A DNA stretch of 64,000 nucleotides from an uncultured Armatimonadota bacterium (GCA_903899015.1 CAIUHP010000076.1:1-64000); one strand, 5' to 3'. Shown: positions 1 to 9,126, counted from the first letter of the stretch. Numbers and translations are program-made. The notes: generated by a model not told the origin, from the letters alone.

Positions 1-154
1 CGACTTCCTAGAATTCTACAACAAACGTCGTCCTCACTCGGCACTTGGAGGAATCTCTCCCGCGACTTACAAAGCAAATCTAGTTAAAATGGAGGCAGAG
101 GCACTAACACTCTAGGTGGGTCAACATCCGGGGACCGGTCAATATGGTGGGTCA
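1..154 (+). mobile_element. Right end of an IS3-family insertion sequence (left part outside window)
   Basis: The window opens inside an IS3-family element: the last codons of its transposase run to position 115, followed by a short non-coding end. Read from outside inwards, the end starts with TGACC, in keeping with the TG-initial terminal repeats of IS3 elements. The nonamer GGTGGGTCA occurs at 115-123 and again at 146-154, so the outer tip could be at about 141 (ending GGACCGGTCA) or at 154. Host coding sequence for the EAL protein continues in frame immediately after this point, so the element appears to have landed in that gene's 5' end. The left end and any target duplication lie outside the window. 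Confidence 0.7.
2..115 (+). CDS. IS3-family transposase (OrfB/integrase core), C-terminal 37 residues only
   Basis: Frame 2 is open from the window edge to TAG at 113-115 and encodes 37 residues. They include YNKRRPHSALGGISPATY, the hallmark C-terminal segment of the rve/DDE integrase core of IS3-family OrfB transposases (YNxxRPHxxLxxxSPxxY). The catalytic DDE residues lie upstream, outside the window, so activity cannot be judged. The piece is intact up to its natural stop and shows no sign of decay. Confidence 0.85.
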   Translation, partial: DFLEFYNKRRPHSALGGISPATYKANLVKMEAEALTL

Positions 155-192
155 TCACTGCGCTACTTGCAGGACTCTTTTCTATTTCCCTT

Positions 193-1689
193 TTGATTCT
201 AGTTGCTGTTGGACTCGCACGGAGCCAGAGCCTTAGGCATGAGTGGGATCGAGCAGAATCGGTTGTGAGCGATCTCTTGCGAAGGTCCGATGAGACGCAA
301 TCTCAAATTGCACGAATGGGCGACACAATGGCAAGATTTGCCAACACACCATGCTCCGACCAATCTATTGCGGCGATGAAGCAACTGGATCTAGGTTCAA
401 CCCAAATCCAGATGGTTGGATACGTCAAAGCCGACCAAATTCTATGTTCCTCGGTAGGTGGAAAATCAAGCAGAATTCCGGTCGGACCGGCAGAATATCA
501 AGGGACGGGAGGAGCAGTATTTCGCATCGGAGTTGAACTTCCGTTCTCTCCCAAGACTAAGTTCTTGCTGGTCTCACTGCAAAATGGCTTTACAGCCGTA
601 ATACATCCCGAACTGCTCATGGATATTGGCAAGGGCGAGGAGGCGAGGAGTCTCGGAATCTGTGGCTATTCCAGTGGTCGGGTTTTATTTCAGCACGGCA
701 CTTTTAATCCTGATTGGCTTAGTCAACTAGGCAAGAAAGAGCATCTTGAAATACTTGATGGCAATCAAGTCATTGCTCTTCGCAAGTCAAAATTTGGAGA
801 CTATTTTGCCTTTGTGGCGCGGCCCGCAAAAAACCTAAATGAGGATGAACTTAGGTTTGCTATTGTTCTTGTCCCTCTTGGCCTTTTGCTAGAATTAGTT
901 ATAGCCGGAGCAGTTATCGCGCTAGGTCGCCAGCAAAGGTCGCTGCCAACGGTCATGAAAATTGCGCTTCGTCGGAAAGAGTTCTATCTCGTCTATCAGC
1001 CAATTGTTGCGCTCGAAACCGGCCAATGGTGTGGAGCAGAAGCGTTATTGCGTTGGAAGCGTACTGCAGGAGAACACGTTGGTCCAGACGTTTTCATTCC
1101 TGCGATGGAAGACGCGGGAATGATGTCAGAGGTAACTGATTACGTAATACAAGAAGCGCTAAGTGACTGGAAAGAGGCCATTGTCATTAGGCCGGAATTC
1201 CATCTCGGGATTAACTTTTCGGCTTCAGACCTAGAAGATCCAAATTTGGCTGAACATTTGCGAGTCAAATTGGAATCGCAGGGGATCGATCCAAGTCTTA
1301 TTATGGTGGAAGCCACGGAACGTGGTTTTCTCAATGTGGCGAAAGGTCGGTCGACGACTCAAGAGCTTCGTAACCTAGGAATGAGTGTGGCGATCGACGA
1401 TTTTGGAACGGGATATTCGAGCCTTGCATATCTAAACGCGCTCGAACTTGACTACTTGAAGATCGATAAGGGTTTTGTCGATACGATTGGGACCGAGGCT
1501 GCAACAAGCGACGTGGTACTTCATATCATTTCGATGGCCCACGCTCTGAACTTGAAAATGATCGCGGAAGGAGTCGAGACAGAAGAACAGGCGAAATTCT
1601 TGAAGGACCACGGAGTTCAGTTTGCTCAAGGGTGGTATTACGCTAAGGCAATGTCTATTGCCGATCTGAAGCTAGGTCTCTCGCAGTAG
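193..1689 (+). CDS. CSS-motif EAL-domain cyclic-di-GMP phosphodiesterase, 5' end displaced by the IS
   Basis: Probable membrane-bound phosphodiesterase that hydrolyses c-di-GMP to pGpG. Seen: a first membrane helix, a periplasmic CSS-type domain (NTPCSDQ near residue 53, then ILCSSVGGK), a second helix near residues 222-244, and a C-terminal EAL domain. The EAL catalytic motifs are intact: EALLRW (Glu about 283), NFSASDL, EATERGF, IDDFGTGYSS, LKIDKGFV, AEGVETE and QGWYYAK. TTG at 193 is the first usable start, but the frame is open and reads as the missing half of helix 1 (WWVITALLAGLFSISLL) from about 145, right at the IS end. No ATG or GTG lies in that frame back to the stop at 85. The native start and probably 10-20 residues are therefore lost. 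By family knowledge, redox at the CSS cysteines controls such enzymes. Whether this copy is expressed is unknown. Confidence 0.85.
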   Translation: MILVAVGLARSQSLRHEWDRAESVVSDLLRRSDETQSQIARMGDTMARFANTPCSDQSIAAMKQLDLGSTQIQMVGYVKADQILCSSVGGKSSRIPVGPAEYQGTGGAVFRIGVELPFSPKTKFLLVSLQNGFTAVIHPELLMDIGKGEEARSLGICGYSSGRVLFQHGTFNPDWLSQLGKKEHLEILDGNQVIALRKSKFGDYFAFVARPAKNLNEDELRFAIVLVPLGLLLELVIAGAVIALGRQQRSLPTVMKIALRRKEFYLVYQPIVALETGQWCGAEALLRWKRTAGEHVGPDVFIPAMEDAGMMSEVTDYVIQEALSDWKEAIVIRPEFHLGINFSASDLEDPNLAEHLRVKLESQGIDPSLIMVEATERGFLNVAKGRSTTQELRNLGMSVAIDDFGTGYSSLAYLNALELDYLKIDKGFVDTIGTEAATSDVVLHIISMAHALNLKMIAEGVETEEQAKFLKDHGVQFAQGWYYAKAMSIADLKLGLSQ

Positions 1690-1698
1690 AATTCTTGA

Positions 1699-2277
1699 GT
1701 GGTGCTCGTTCATCCGCTTTCAAGCTATCGCGAACCAAATATTTGGATCAACACGGATGCTCCCGAAATTCAAATATTGGCCCGTAATTTTCTCAGTTCG
1801 AATCAGGCCTATCTTTACGTCCGCGATCGAATCCACCATTCGTTCGACATTAATGCGACGGAAGCTCCCAGCACTGCACTTGAAGTCCTTGTAGCTGGTC
1901 ACGGGCTATGCTTTGCCAAGTCAAATTTGTTGGCTGCGATCTTGCGGGCGATGGGAGTTCCAACCGGATTGGTTTACCAACGTCTTTTACTTGGTGACTC
2001 TGTCGTAGACGGTTATTGCCTTCATGGATTGAACGCGATTTATGATGAGGAGCAGGATCGGTGGATAAGAGTTGATGCGCGGGGGAATAAGCCTGGAATC
2101 AATGCTCAGTTTTCGATGACCACCGAGAAGTTAGCGTTCCAGGTCCGCCCCGAGCTTGGAGAAGTTGATTACGATTTCATCTACGCTGAACCTCCTCAGA
2201 TCATTCAAGATTTCTACCGAACGAATCAATCGCAAAAGCCAGTGATGTGTCGGACAATTCCTTCGGAACTGGGATAG
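1699..2277 (+). CDS. Transglutaminase-like (papain-fold) protein
   Basis: A 192-residue protein with the transglutaminase-like core: Cys71 in HGLCFAKSNLL, His109 in YCLHGLNA and Asp126 in WIRVDARGN form the expected Cys-His-Asp triad in the usual order. No signal peptide or membrane segment is visible, so it is probably cytoplasmic. Family members act as cysteine proteases or amide-bond enzymes; the substrate cannot be told from sequence. It begins with GTG only 9 bases after the EAL gene stop, so it is probably co-transcribed with it. A second GTG follows at 1702, so the start is uncertain by one codon. Confidence 0.75.
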   Translation: MVLVHPLSSYREPNIWINTDAPEIQILARNFLSSNQAYLYVRDRIHHSFDINATEAPSTALEVLVAGHGLCFAKSNLLAAILRAMGVPTGLVYQRLLLGDSVVDGYCLHGLNAIYDEEQDRWIRVDARGNKPGINAQFSMTTEKLAFQVRPELGEVDYDFIYAEPPQIIQDFYRTNQSQKPVMCRTIPSELG

Positions 2278-2320
2278 TGAAGTTTCGTTGTTTTAGAGAG
2301 GACCGACACTCGTGAGCTGA

Positions 2321-3241
2321 CTAAACTCTACCAGCGGCCTTTAGGATTCTGAGTGCCTTAAGGGTGTTCCATCGGCTGTCTCGCCCCGTTTGTTCCATCG
2401 CGAAAAGCGATTCACCCGGAATCCGCTTTTCAACTGGCCAAAGCCCGTTTGACTTTCTACGGGATTCCAACCAAGAAAGCGAATCTCCAAGCCTCTTGTC
2501 CCGAATGTAAGCAGTGCGGTGGACATAGTCCAGTCCGCGCAGCACGTTGTAATGCCAATACGTCGGGAAAGTGAGGTTGAGAAAGCGCTCACTGATGATC
2601 TCACCCGTCTTATCCGACCGATACATTTGATGTTGGAGCATGAAATCAATTGCTCTAGCCTCCGCAGATTCAAATTGACCGACGGGTAGCAAACCTGTCT
2701 CATGGATCTTCCTCAACCCTTCCAATACATTGAAAGTTGTGTGAAATGAACTGTGGTTCACATTCGGTTTGGTACGAATGCGACAATTCCAACCTCCATC
2801 CGCAAGCTGAAGCCCTAAAACAATATTCGCTAAAGGAAGTAAGCGTTCGTCTTTTGGTAGAAAGTGACCACCAATCCGTAGCCAAAATCCCAAATGGCAA
2901 AGGTCCATTCTCGTGGTAAGAATTTCTCGATTGGGGACTTTCCCCGAAGGCATCAGTCTTCCAACCACATCTTCAAATCCTCGAACTGCAAAATCGCCCG
3001 TCGCGGGTAACCCTAAATCAACGAGCGTAACCATTGTCCAAACGGAGGCAGTAAACCGTTCGGGGGGCCAAGATCCATCTGGCCACTGGGCATTCAAGAA
3101 TCGAAGCCCCCAGCCCTCGGTTAACGTACCATGCTTTTCAATTTGGATGTCACTCGGTGAAGCATCGAGCAGGTCAGCCATGACTTGCCAACGAATGGCC
3201 GGATCGCCTTGCATCAGGAAATCATGCGCTGAAGGGTTCAT
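2321..3241 (-). CDS. Squalene-cyclase/prenyltransferase-fold (alpha-alpha barrel) protein of unknown function
   Basis: About 306 residues, no signal peptide. It carries repeated QxxDGxW-type segments, such as NAQWPDGSWP near the N-terminus and LQLADGGWNC in the middle, typical of the alpha/alpha-toroid shared by squalene-hopene cyclases and prenyltransferase beta subunits. It is about half the length of a true cyclase and has no recognisable DXDD motif, so terpene cyclisation is unlikely. ATG at 3241 is chosen over an in-frame TTG at 3259. It follows the Tat-exported gene on the same strand after 46 bases and may share its transcript. Confidence 0.55.
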   Translation of the reverse strand: MNPSAHDFLMQGDPAIRWQVMADLLDASPSDIQIEKHGTLTEGWGLRFLNAQWPDGSWPPERFTASVWTMVTLVDLGLPATGDFAVRGFEDVVGRLMPSGKVPNREILTTRMDLCHLGFWLRIGGHFLPKDERLLPLANIVLGLQLADGGWNCRIRTKPNVNHSSFHTTFNVLEGLRKIHETGLLPVGQFESAEARAIDFMLQHQMYRSDKTGEIISERFLNLTFPTYWHYNVLRGLDYVHRTAYIRDKRLGDSLSWLESRRKSNGLWPVEKRIPGESLFAMEQTGRDSRWNTLKALRILKAAGRV

Positions 3242-3287
3242 TGACAACTTAAAGATCAAACGGACTTGGCGATGTATCTATTCCAAG

Positions 3288-4967
3288 TTAGGTTGCTTGC
3301 TTTAGCTCCAAAACGATAGGTTCTTTCTCGTTCGTTATCTTCCAACCACTTCCGGTTGCACTAACTTCACCGTGAGGCAGGCGAACGGAATAGTCCAATT
3401 CGTTCCAACGATAATCGACTCGATTTTGGCGGACCGCGGTCACGGCGGACTTCTTCATGTCCCACTCAAAAAGAAGTGTAAGACTTGACTTGGGAGTGAT
3501 CGATGCACTGATCTTATCCTCATCAAAGACAACGTGAACGGTTCGATCCCCTAAAACGGGAAGCTCAACCGTCATTGAGTTGCCATGTTCTGAAATCTTC
3601 GGCATTCCCGTTAGACGAAGTGTCTCAGACCCAACTTTGAAACTTCCTTTTGCATCCGGCTCACCATTTGAACTTGGATTTTTGCTCCAGTGATAACCGT
3701 CCAGAATTGCCGGCATCCGCTGTTCCACGTCGTTCAAGCGCGTTGCCTTTGTAAGGAACGGCTGTGGGTTTAAATCGCTATAGACCGTGATGTCTCGAAG
3801 ATAGACATAGTCGCCGCGAACATGGAGATTAGCCCGATAAAAGCGACTCTGATACCAAATGGTTTTCTCTCCCGGTTCAGAGTTGCCCTGAGGATCAGTA
3901 AGCATAATTTGAGATTGGGCAGGCGTCGTTTTGAACGAAGCCTTGAACCGACGTCCAGATTCCCCCATCGTCTCAACATGAACCTTGCCCGTTTGCCGCA
4001 GCTCAGCCAGAGCCTTCATTTGGATCGGGAATCCTTCTGCAATCGTGTCCCACGAGAAGCTGTTTTCTTGTCCAAGTTGGGCATAGGCAAACTTCATCGT
4101 CGGAGTATCCGAGATCATCTTTAGGAACGATTCGATGAAAGTTCGCGACCGCCCGGCGGTCCAAGTCGGTTCCATCGTATCCGGCTCGTATACGGTCCGA
4201 CCAGAAGGGATCTTAAATCCCCTGTGGTAGTAGTAAACGGGGTCTTGACCAAGCATCCGAAACACTGGGGTCGAGATCTGATTCTCTCGCTTAAGGGCGG
4301 GACTCCAACAGTTTATTTTGCTAGGGTAGTAGCCAGCAATCGGCGAACCCCAAATTGTAAAGCCGTCGGTCGCGATCTGATCACGGCAAACCGCGTACGC
4401 GTCGATTCCGTAATGATCCGTAAGGTGCGCCATGGTGATGGCATCTAAATTCCAGCTGGCAATCGACTTCGGATAGTGTCCCCAGATTGACTTGAAAGTT
4501 GACATCGCGGTGTCAGCAAGCTTGATTCGTTCTTCGGGGGTGTATCCAATGGTGAAAGCGACAGGTGGAAGGTGATCCCATTCGTAGCCTTTTCTACCGC
4601 GCCACTCGACTTTTGCGGCTTCGCAAAGCATCTGGTTCATTTCAAACCAGAATCCGACTTCATGATCTTTTGCCATGTGAGCCTTAAGATAGGACACGAA
4701 TGGACCTGCTACCAAGGCGTCAAATTGAATGAGCCAAGATGCAGGCAAGTTATTGGCTAGGATCAACTCCATCTGCTTTTGAACGGGCAGCAAGAGATCG
4801 GTTTCGAATCTAGGTTCAACGCCTCGAATGAAGTTAACGACGTTGATGCATCGGACTGCGCCTGAGCCTGCCATCAAGCTCGGAAGCAATCGAGTCGTCA
4901 ATGGCGCGGCACCCAGGGCCATTGCGGTTTGTCCCGTAACTTTGAGGAAATCACGTCGGCTGATCAT
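3288..4967 (-). CDS. Tat-exported protein of unknown function, possibly carbohydrate-active
   Basis: Starting at ATG 4967 gives 559 residues opening MISRRDFLKVTGQTAMALGA, a textbook twin-arginine signal (SRRDFLK) with a hydrophobic h-region. The mature part has long alternating beta/alpha text containing VGFWFEMNQM, SIASWNLDAI and HYGIDAYAVCRDQ. This loosely resembles the beta/alpha barrels of polysaccharide deacetylase or GH38/57-like enzymes, and a beta-rich C-terminal third could be a sugar-binding or barrel-capping domain. No catalytic residue set could be assigned. It is divergent from a sugar isomerase gene (81 bases between starts), which supports a role in carbohydrate use. An in-frame extension upstream to 5081 was rejected because the Tat motif marks the start. 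Confidence 0.6.
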   Translation of the reverse strand: MISRRDFLKVTGQTAMALGAAPLTTRLLPSLMAGSGAVRCINVVNFIRGVEPRFETDLLLPVQKQMELILANNLPASWLIQFDALVAGPFVSYLKAHMAKDHEVGFWFEMNQMLCEAAKVEWRGRKGYEWDHLPPVAFTIGYTPEERIKLADTAMSTFKSIWGHYPKSIASWNLDAITMAHLTDHYGIDAYAVCRDQIATDGFTIWGSPIAGYYPSKINCWSPALKRENQISTPVFRMLGQDPVYYYHRGFKIPSGRTVYEPDTMEPTWTAGRSRTFIESFLKMISDTPTMKFAYAQLGQENSFSWDTIAEGFPIQMKALAELRQTGKVHVETMGESGRRFKASFKTTPAQSQIMLTDPQGNSEPGEKTIWYQSRFYRANLHVRGDYVYLRDITVYSDLNPQPFLTKATRLNDVEQRMPAILDGYHWSKNPSSNGEPDAKGSFKVGSETLRLTGMPKISEHGNSMTVELPVLGDRTVHVVFDEDKISASITPKSSLTLLFEWDMKKSAVTAVRQNRVDYRWNELDYSVRLPHGEVSATGSGWKITNEKEPIVLELKQAT

Positions 4968-5048
4968 CGAACGGATAATACCGAGGGGAGGCATTCGAAG
5001 ACTGGCCACCCAACTCTTCAAGACTCTTGGTAGGTAAAACACCAAGCA

Positions 5049-5894
5049 ATGAACATCAGCATCGCTTCCTTCTCCTTCCACGGTGCTCTCGCCGCCGGCA
5101 CAATCGATGTGTTCGGTTACCTAGAGGCTTGTCGCTATCGGTATCACTTGAACTCCGCTGATATTTGGAATGGGTTACTAGGAGCCGATGTTGAATTGCA
5201 GCTAGATGTTGATCGCCTCAAGAAGGTTCGGCAAGCGATGGATGAACGCGATCTTGTCTGCGTGAATTACCATGCCGACGGATGCCATCCTTGGGAAGAT
5301 GACGCGGAAACTAGACAGAAGCACCATGCACTCGCTTATCGGCATTTGAAAGCGGCCGAGATTTTAGGCGCGCAAACGGTAAGAATTGATACCGGCGGCA
5401 GAGAGCGACATTGGTCTTCAGAACAGTTCGACTTCATCGCCCAAGCGTTTCGCGATTTCGCAGTTGCGGCTGGAAACGCTGGGTTCAAGATTGGGCCGGA
5501 AACCCACTGGGGGGCAACAAACTATCCGGACAACATGCTCAAACTTCACGCCGCGGTTGATTCCCCCTACTACGGAATCCTTTTGCACATGGGCAAAGAT
5601 ACGTGGTCGAGTCCGGACGACTATGATCGAGCTTTAGCGCCGATCGCGATCCATACTCACATCGATCAAAATACCTGCACAAACCGACTCGATTCTGCTC
5701 TTTCCATCCTTATGGAAGCTGGATACCGTGGCGCCTTGGGAATTGAACACCATACCGGCAAGAACGAGTTCGCCGAAGTCGAAGCGCAAATCGGGCTTTT
5801 ACGCAGAGCCGGTTCTCATGCAAGAATGGGGCGGGCAGAAGGGTATCGAGGCAATCCGCTACTCGATCCCGTGAACGAACTATCCCATAATTAG
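5049..5894 (+). CDS. Sugar phosphate isomerase/epimerase family protein (xylose isomerase-like TIM barrel)
   Basis: A 281-residue protein of the AP-endonuclease-2/xylose-isomerase-like TIM-barrel family. Recognisable strand ends include VCVNYHADGCHPW, AQTVRIDTGG, FKIGPETHWG, IAIHTHIDQN and GALGIEHHTG, with conserved Glu/His/Asp residues that bind the divalent metal in this fold. Members isomerise or epimerise sugars and inositols; the substrate is not predictable. It has no signal peptide and is therefore cytoplasmic. It is divergent from the Tat-exported protein, suggesting a paired export/catabolism unit under one bidirectional promoter region (4968-5048). Confidence 0.75.
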   Translation: MNISIASFSFHGALAAGTIDVFGYLEACRYRYHLNSADIWNGLLGADVELQLDVDRLKKVRQAMDERDLVCVNYHADGCHPWEDDAETRQKHHALAYRHLKAAEILGAQTVRIDTGGRERHWSSEQFDFIAQAFRDFAVAAGNAGFKIGPETHWGATNYPDNMLKLHAAVDSPYYGILLHMGKDTWSSPDDYDRALAPIAIHTHIDQNTCTNRLDSALSILMEAGYRGALGIEHHTGKNEFAEVEAQIGLLRRAGSHARMGRAEGYRGNPLLDPVNELSHN

Positions 5895-5932
5895 GGCAGA
5901 CGCATCTTCAATCGACGCATGAAGCTTCAGAG

Positions 5933-6691
5933 CTAACTTCGAATCGATTGGTGAGTTTCCTCCGATTCCAGACTTTGATGCTGGCTGGACAAACTTCTTG
6001 TCAGCATCGTGGCTTGGTTTTGGCCAAAAGAATTTACGAGCGTTCCTACGATCGATTCGAGCTTAGATTGAAACCGAACTCGGTTTCTACGAACCGATAG
6101 TTTCACGCCTAATATGCAGGTCAAAGCCATGCCTATCGACATCAGAAGTGTTACCCAGGATTCGGGTGATGGATGGTGCTTAACGGAATAGATGACGGGT
6201 GCAAGCACCAAGAATACGCCCGCGACAAACCCGAAGACGCCGCTCATGGCGGTGTAACCCGAGCTATTTCCTAGGAGCTTGAATCGAGTGCGTCCTCGCC
6301 TCGAGGTCACGCTTAAAACAAACGATCCTAAATCGGTTCCACCGATCCACTCTTGAGTATCGCCTCGCGATATGATCTTGCCGGCTTGCCCGGTTAACGT
6401 TTGCATCTCAACCACAAGATCTTGCCAAGATTCTTCGGTCAATTCTCCTTGAACATTCCTTTCTACAGACAGAGCATCCGACTGACTGACTTCTCTAGTC
6501 TGAGGTGACGGAGTGATCTCTTGAGCCGCACGATCAATGTGATTCGCATCGATACCAATTTCATTAGCAACCGCTTGTAGCTCTTGAAGGGTTAATCCTT
6601 CTGAGCTACTGCTCAGCATTCCGGCTTGCATCTCTGCGGCTGCCTTGAGTATCTCGCCGACCTCTTTATCGTTAAATTTGCGGTCCGCCAT
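5933..6691 (-). CDS. Two-helix membrane protein with N-terminal helical domain, function unknown
   Basis: 252 residues. The N-terminal 60 residues (KEVGEILKAAAEMQ, LTLQELQAVANEIGID) look like a small helical module often found at the start of uncharacterised bacterial membrane proteins. It resembles a helix-turn-helix-like or EF-like fold but has no assigned function. Two adjacent membrane helices follow near residues 145-165 and 175-200, then a basic juxtamembrane segment and a Gln/Ser-rich tail. It is likely an inner-membrane protein. It lies 34 bases downstream of the next gene on the same strand and may be its operon partner. Confidence 0.55.
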   Translation of the reverse strand: MADRKFNDKEVGEILKAAAEMQAGMLSSSSEGLTLQELQAVANEIGIDANHIDRAAQEITPSPQTREVSQSDALSVERNVQGELTEESWQDLVVEMQTLTGQAGKIISRGDTQEWIGGTDLGSFVLSVTSRRGRTRFKLLGNSSGYTAMSGVFGFVAGVFLVLAPVIYSVKHHPSPESWVTLLMSIGMALTCILGVKLSVRRNRVRFQSKLESIVGTLVNSFGQNQATMLTRSLSSQHQSLESEETHQSIRS

Positions 6692-6725
6692 TACTTAGGG
6701 AAACGGTTTTCACGGGTTCTTCGTT

Positions 6726-7607
6726 TCAGGGCCGGAGGACGATTGCGAACTGGTAGCTCAGATCCGAATGATTCGTCTTGAATTTGTAAGAGTTAGGCTG
6801 ACTACTGTCGTCAAGACTGGTGGGGCCAGCTATTAAGTGCCTTTCACCAGTTTTCCAGTCGCCAACAATAGCTTGGGACATCCATACCGTCCGATTCTTG
6901 CCATAAGGCATCGTGTCACGATGGCTGACCATCGCAAAAGTTGACCGGTCGGTGCGGAAATCTGCCATGCGCGCGTCTCGCAGCTTCTCGTCTGCTTGGT
7001 TGGATTTCCAGTTCAGCAAGTACGCGGCGTAGTGACTTCCAGTCGTGCTGTCATGGTCGTACGTAAAGATCCAGAAGTTGTTGGACTTCTCGTCAAAATA
7101 AAACCCCGTCGGTGACCCTTCAAAGCTATCTACCTGCTTACCGTCAATCGAGAACTTCGTGGCCCCAGGATCCGGCTGAGGGCCTTGCTCTAACGAATGA
7201 CCTTTCTTCTGAAGCGCAATCCTTGTTTCTGACATCGACATGCTTCCACCCATTGGGAACTTGTAGCGTGCATGCCAAGAGTCAGGGTTTCTCACCTTAC
7301 CGATCCTAACTTGTTTTTTGGTCAGAAGATTGAGTTGCCACTCAAAGGATATGTCCGCTCCCGGGCCTTCACTTGAGTTAACAACTTGAAATCCGAGCAC
7401 ATTTTTGGATTTCCACCAGACCTCACGAACTTCGCCCGTCACGTGGGTCCAGCAATGCCTCTGACTGCCATCAAGTGCGCACGTGTAAAGCTGAGAGTGA
7501 CTTGTCCTCTTAACGGTGGGCGCATAGTAGTAGCGAGCCGAAAAGGCGACCGCGTAGGGATCAGGCCTTGAACCAACAAAGGCCAGGGTGATAAAAATGG
7601 ACAGCAT
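6726..7607 (-). CDS. Hypothetical secreted beta-rich protein
   Basis: 293 residues with a short hydrophobic N-terminus (MLSIFITLAFVGS) suggesting export, and a mature region of beta strands and aromatic residues (AVAFSARYYY, LYTCALDGSQRHCW, GFYFDEKSNNFWIFTYD). The pattern suggests a beta-propeller- or WD-like readout with one segment per blade, but it is too degenerate to assign. No catalytic motif was found. It is upstream of the two-helix membrane protein on the same strand. Confidence 0.5.
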   Translation of the reverse strand: MLSIFITLAFVGSRPDPYAVAFSARYYYAPTVKRTSHSQLYTCALDGSQRHCWTHVTGEVREVWWKSKNVLGFQVVNSSEGPGADISFEWQLNLLTKKQVRIGKVRNPDSWHARYKFPMGGSMSMSETRIALQKKGHSLEQGPQPDPGATKFSIDGKQVDSFEGSPTGFYFDEKSNNFWIFTYDHDSTTGSHYAAYLLNWKSNQADEKLRDARMADFRTDRSTFAMVSHRDTMPYGKNRTVWMSQAIVGDWKTGERHLIAGPTSLDDSSQPNSYKFKTNHSDLSYQFAIVLRP

Positions 7608-7702
7608 GCTCGATTAAGATATCACGAGAGACAGGCTTAGAGTCATCTGTTGATATTGAAAGATCGAAAGTCTAATTGAAAGTTCCCAAGGCCCTATTCA
7701 GG

Positions 7703-8632
7703 CTAATCCAGGACGATTCTGGGGAAGTAAAGAGACACAACCCAGTTCGGCATGTCCACGATCTCGTTGATCCGTAAATCGGCACAAACGCTACAAAGCA
7801 TGTAGGCCTCTACTGGATTCATTTGGTAGAGCTTACATAACAAATCGATCATGCCACTGACTGCGTCCCGAGCTCCCTGGAAGAGATCCGGACCTATTCC
7901 AGTGGTGACTTCGTAACCTTTTGCGTCAAGATGGTGGGATACCGGGCCCGACGTGGTGAATCGAGGAGATCGAAGGTTCTCTCCCTTTACGAGATCGAAT
8001 TGTAAACTAATGACGCCAGGAGCCTCAATAGCGGTTCCGCACACCTCTCCATCACCTTGCGCTGCATGAATGTCCCCAACCGAAAATAGACCCCCAGTCA
8101 CTTCAACTGGTAAGTACAATTCGGTGCCCGCACTCAGATCACGAATATCGAGGTTTCCACCGACCCTTCGAGGTGGTACCACGCTATGGAGTCCCTTTTC
8201 TGCTGGTGCCAAGCCGATGGTTCCACAGAAAGGTTTAAGCGGAACGCGACCTCCTGGACCGAACGCGGACGGACCCAAAATACTTGGATCAAATTTCCAA
8301 ATGTGCAATGCGGGGTAGAGAAATTGATCGGCGAGCAATCCGAATCCTGGAATATTGGCAGTCCAACCCCACCCGGCCATATCGAAACTGAGAATCGTAA
8401 CCTTTAAGGAATCCCCTGGTTCCGCCCCTTCAACATAAACGGGACCATTCACCGGATTCACCTTTCCGAAGTCTAACCTTGTTACATCAGCTACGGTAGA
8501 TGCCGGACCCAATTGTGCTCCCGATGCATCGACGGTGTGAACTTCAATGGATTCACCAGGATCGATAGTCAAAACAGGAATGATTGAGTTGTCCCACCCA
8601 AGGTGGTGTTGATAGTCGTGGATCGTTCGCAT
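7703..8632 (-). CDS. Acetamidase/formamidase family amide hydrolase
   Basis: 309 residues, full length for the FmdA/AmdA acetamidase/formamidase family, which hydrolyses short aliphatic amides to ammonia and the acid. Seen: an N-terminal beta-rich part (IEVHTVDASG), the segment NPVNGPVYVEGAEPGDSLKV that is strongly conserved in the family, GDIHAAQGDGEVCGTAIE near the middle (metal/active-site region) and a C-terminal helical part ending in IVDMPNWVVSL. It is cytoplasmic, with no signal peptide. It stands alone and is divergent from the PepSY gene; no amide transporter is adjacent. Confidence 0.85.
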   Translation of the reverse strand: MRTIHDYQHHLGWDNSIIPVLTIDPGESIEVHTVDASGAQLGPASTVADVTRLDFGKVNPVNGPVYVEGAEPGDSLKVTILSFDMAGWGWTANIPGFGLLADQFLYPALHIWKFDPSILGPSAFGPGGRVPLKPFCGTIGLAPAEKGLHSVVPPRRVGGNLDIRDLSAGTELYLPVEVTGGLFSVGDIHAAQGDGEVCGTAIEAPGVISLQFDLVKGENLRSPRFTTSGPVSHHLDAKGYEVTTGIGPDLFQGARDAVSGMIDLLCKLYQMNPVEAYMLCSVCADLRINEIVDMPNWVVSLYFPRIVLD

Positions 8633-8722
8633 AATAAGTATCTGTTAGCCTTCAAAGAGAACGGGAGCTATCTGGATAGTTCAATAAGAGTAACACGCGG
8701 AAAGCGTGGCGATCGAGGAACT

Positions 8723-9118
8723 ATGAAAGTAACCGTAAAGATACTCATTGGCACATTTGCCATCATCGGCATGATTTCGACTGGCACGATGCTTGCATCA
8801 AGAGCATATGGACAAGAAAAGGAAGATGGTCCTAAAGCTAAGAGCGTAAAGATGAGTGCGCCAACCGCAAAGATCTCACCTGTTCAAGCTATGAAGATTG
8901 CAACAGATAAGACGGGTGGAAAAGCTGGAATGGCAATGTTTGAATTCGAGGATGGACACTGGATCTACGGTGTCGTGATTGCGAAGAAAGGCAAGCTGAT
9001 GGAAGCAGAAATTGACGCCACAACCGGCAAACTTGGGGATGTCGAAGACATTACGGCTGCAGGCGAGGGCAAAGAGTTTGCAAGCGAACTCACTAAATTC
9101 GCCAAATCAGCCAAGTAA
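8723..9118 (+). CDS. Exported PepSY-domain protein
   Basis: 131 residues. ATG 8723 is set by a good ribosome site (GAGGAA at 8715-8720) and gives a signal peptide (ILIGTFAIIGMISTGTML) with cleavage probably after the Ala-Tyr-Gly region. The mature part is one PepSY repeat: ISPVQAMKIATDKTGGKAG, FEDGHWIYGVVI, then AEIDATTGKLGDVED. PepSY domains are thought to act as propeptide-like inhibitors or small periplasmic binding modules. Lysine is abundant. A strong hairpin terminator follows directly. Confidence 0.75.
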   Translation: MKVTVKILIGTFAIIGMISTGTMLASRAYGQEKEDGPKAKSVKMSAPTAKISPVQAMKIATDKTGGKAGMAMFEFEDGHWIYGVVIAKKGKLMEAEIDATTGKLGDVEDITAAGEGKEFASELTKFAKSAK

Positions 9119-9126
9119 ATATGGGA

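Noticed and set aside
3260-3287. Possible small peptide between the Tat-exported protein and the cyclase-fold gene
   Set aside because: Only 28 bases without start or ribosome site.
5049-5081. Long N-terminal extension of the Tat-exported protein overlapping the isomerase gene
   Set aside because: The SRRDFLK signal must be near the N-terminus, which fixes the start at 4967.
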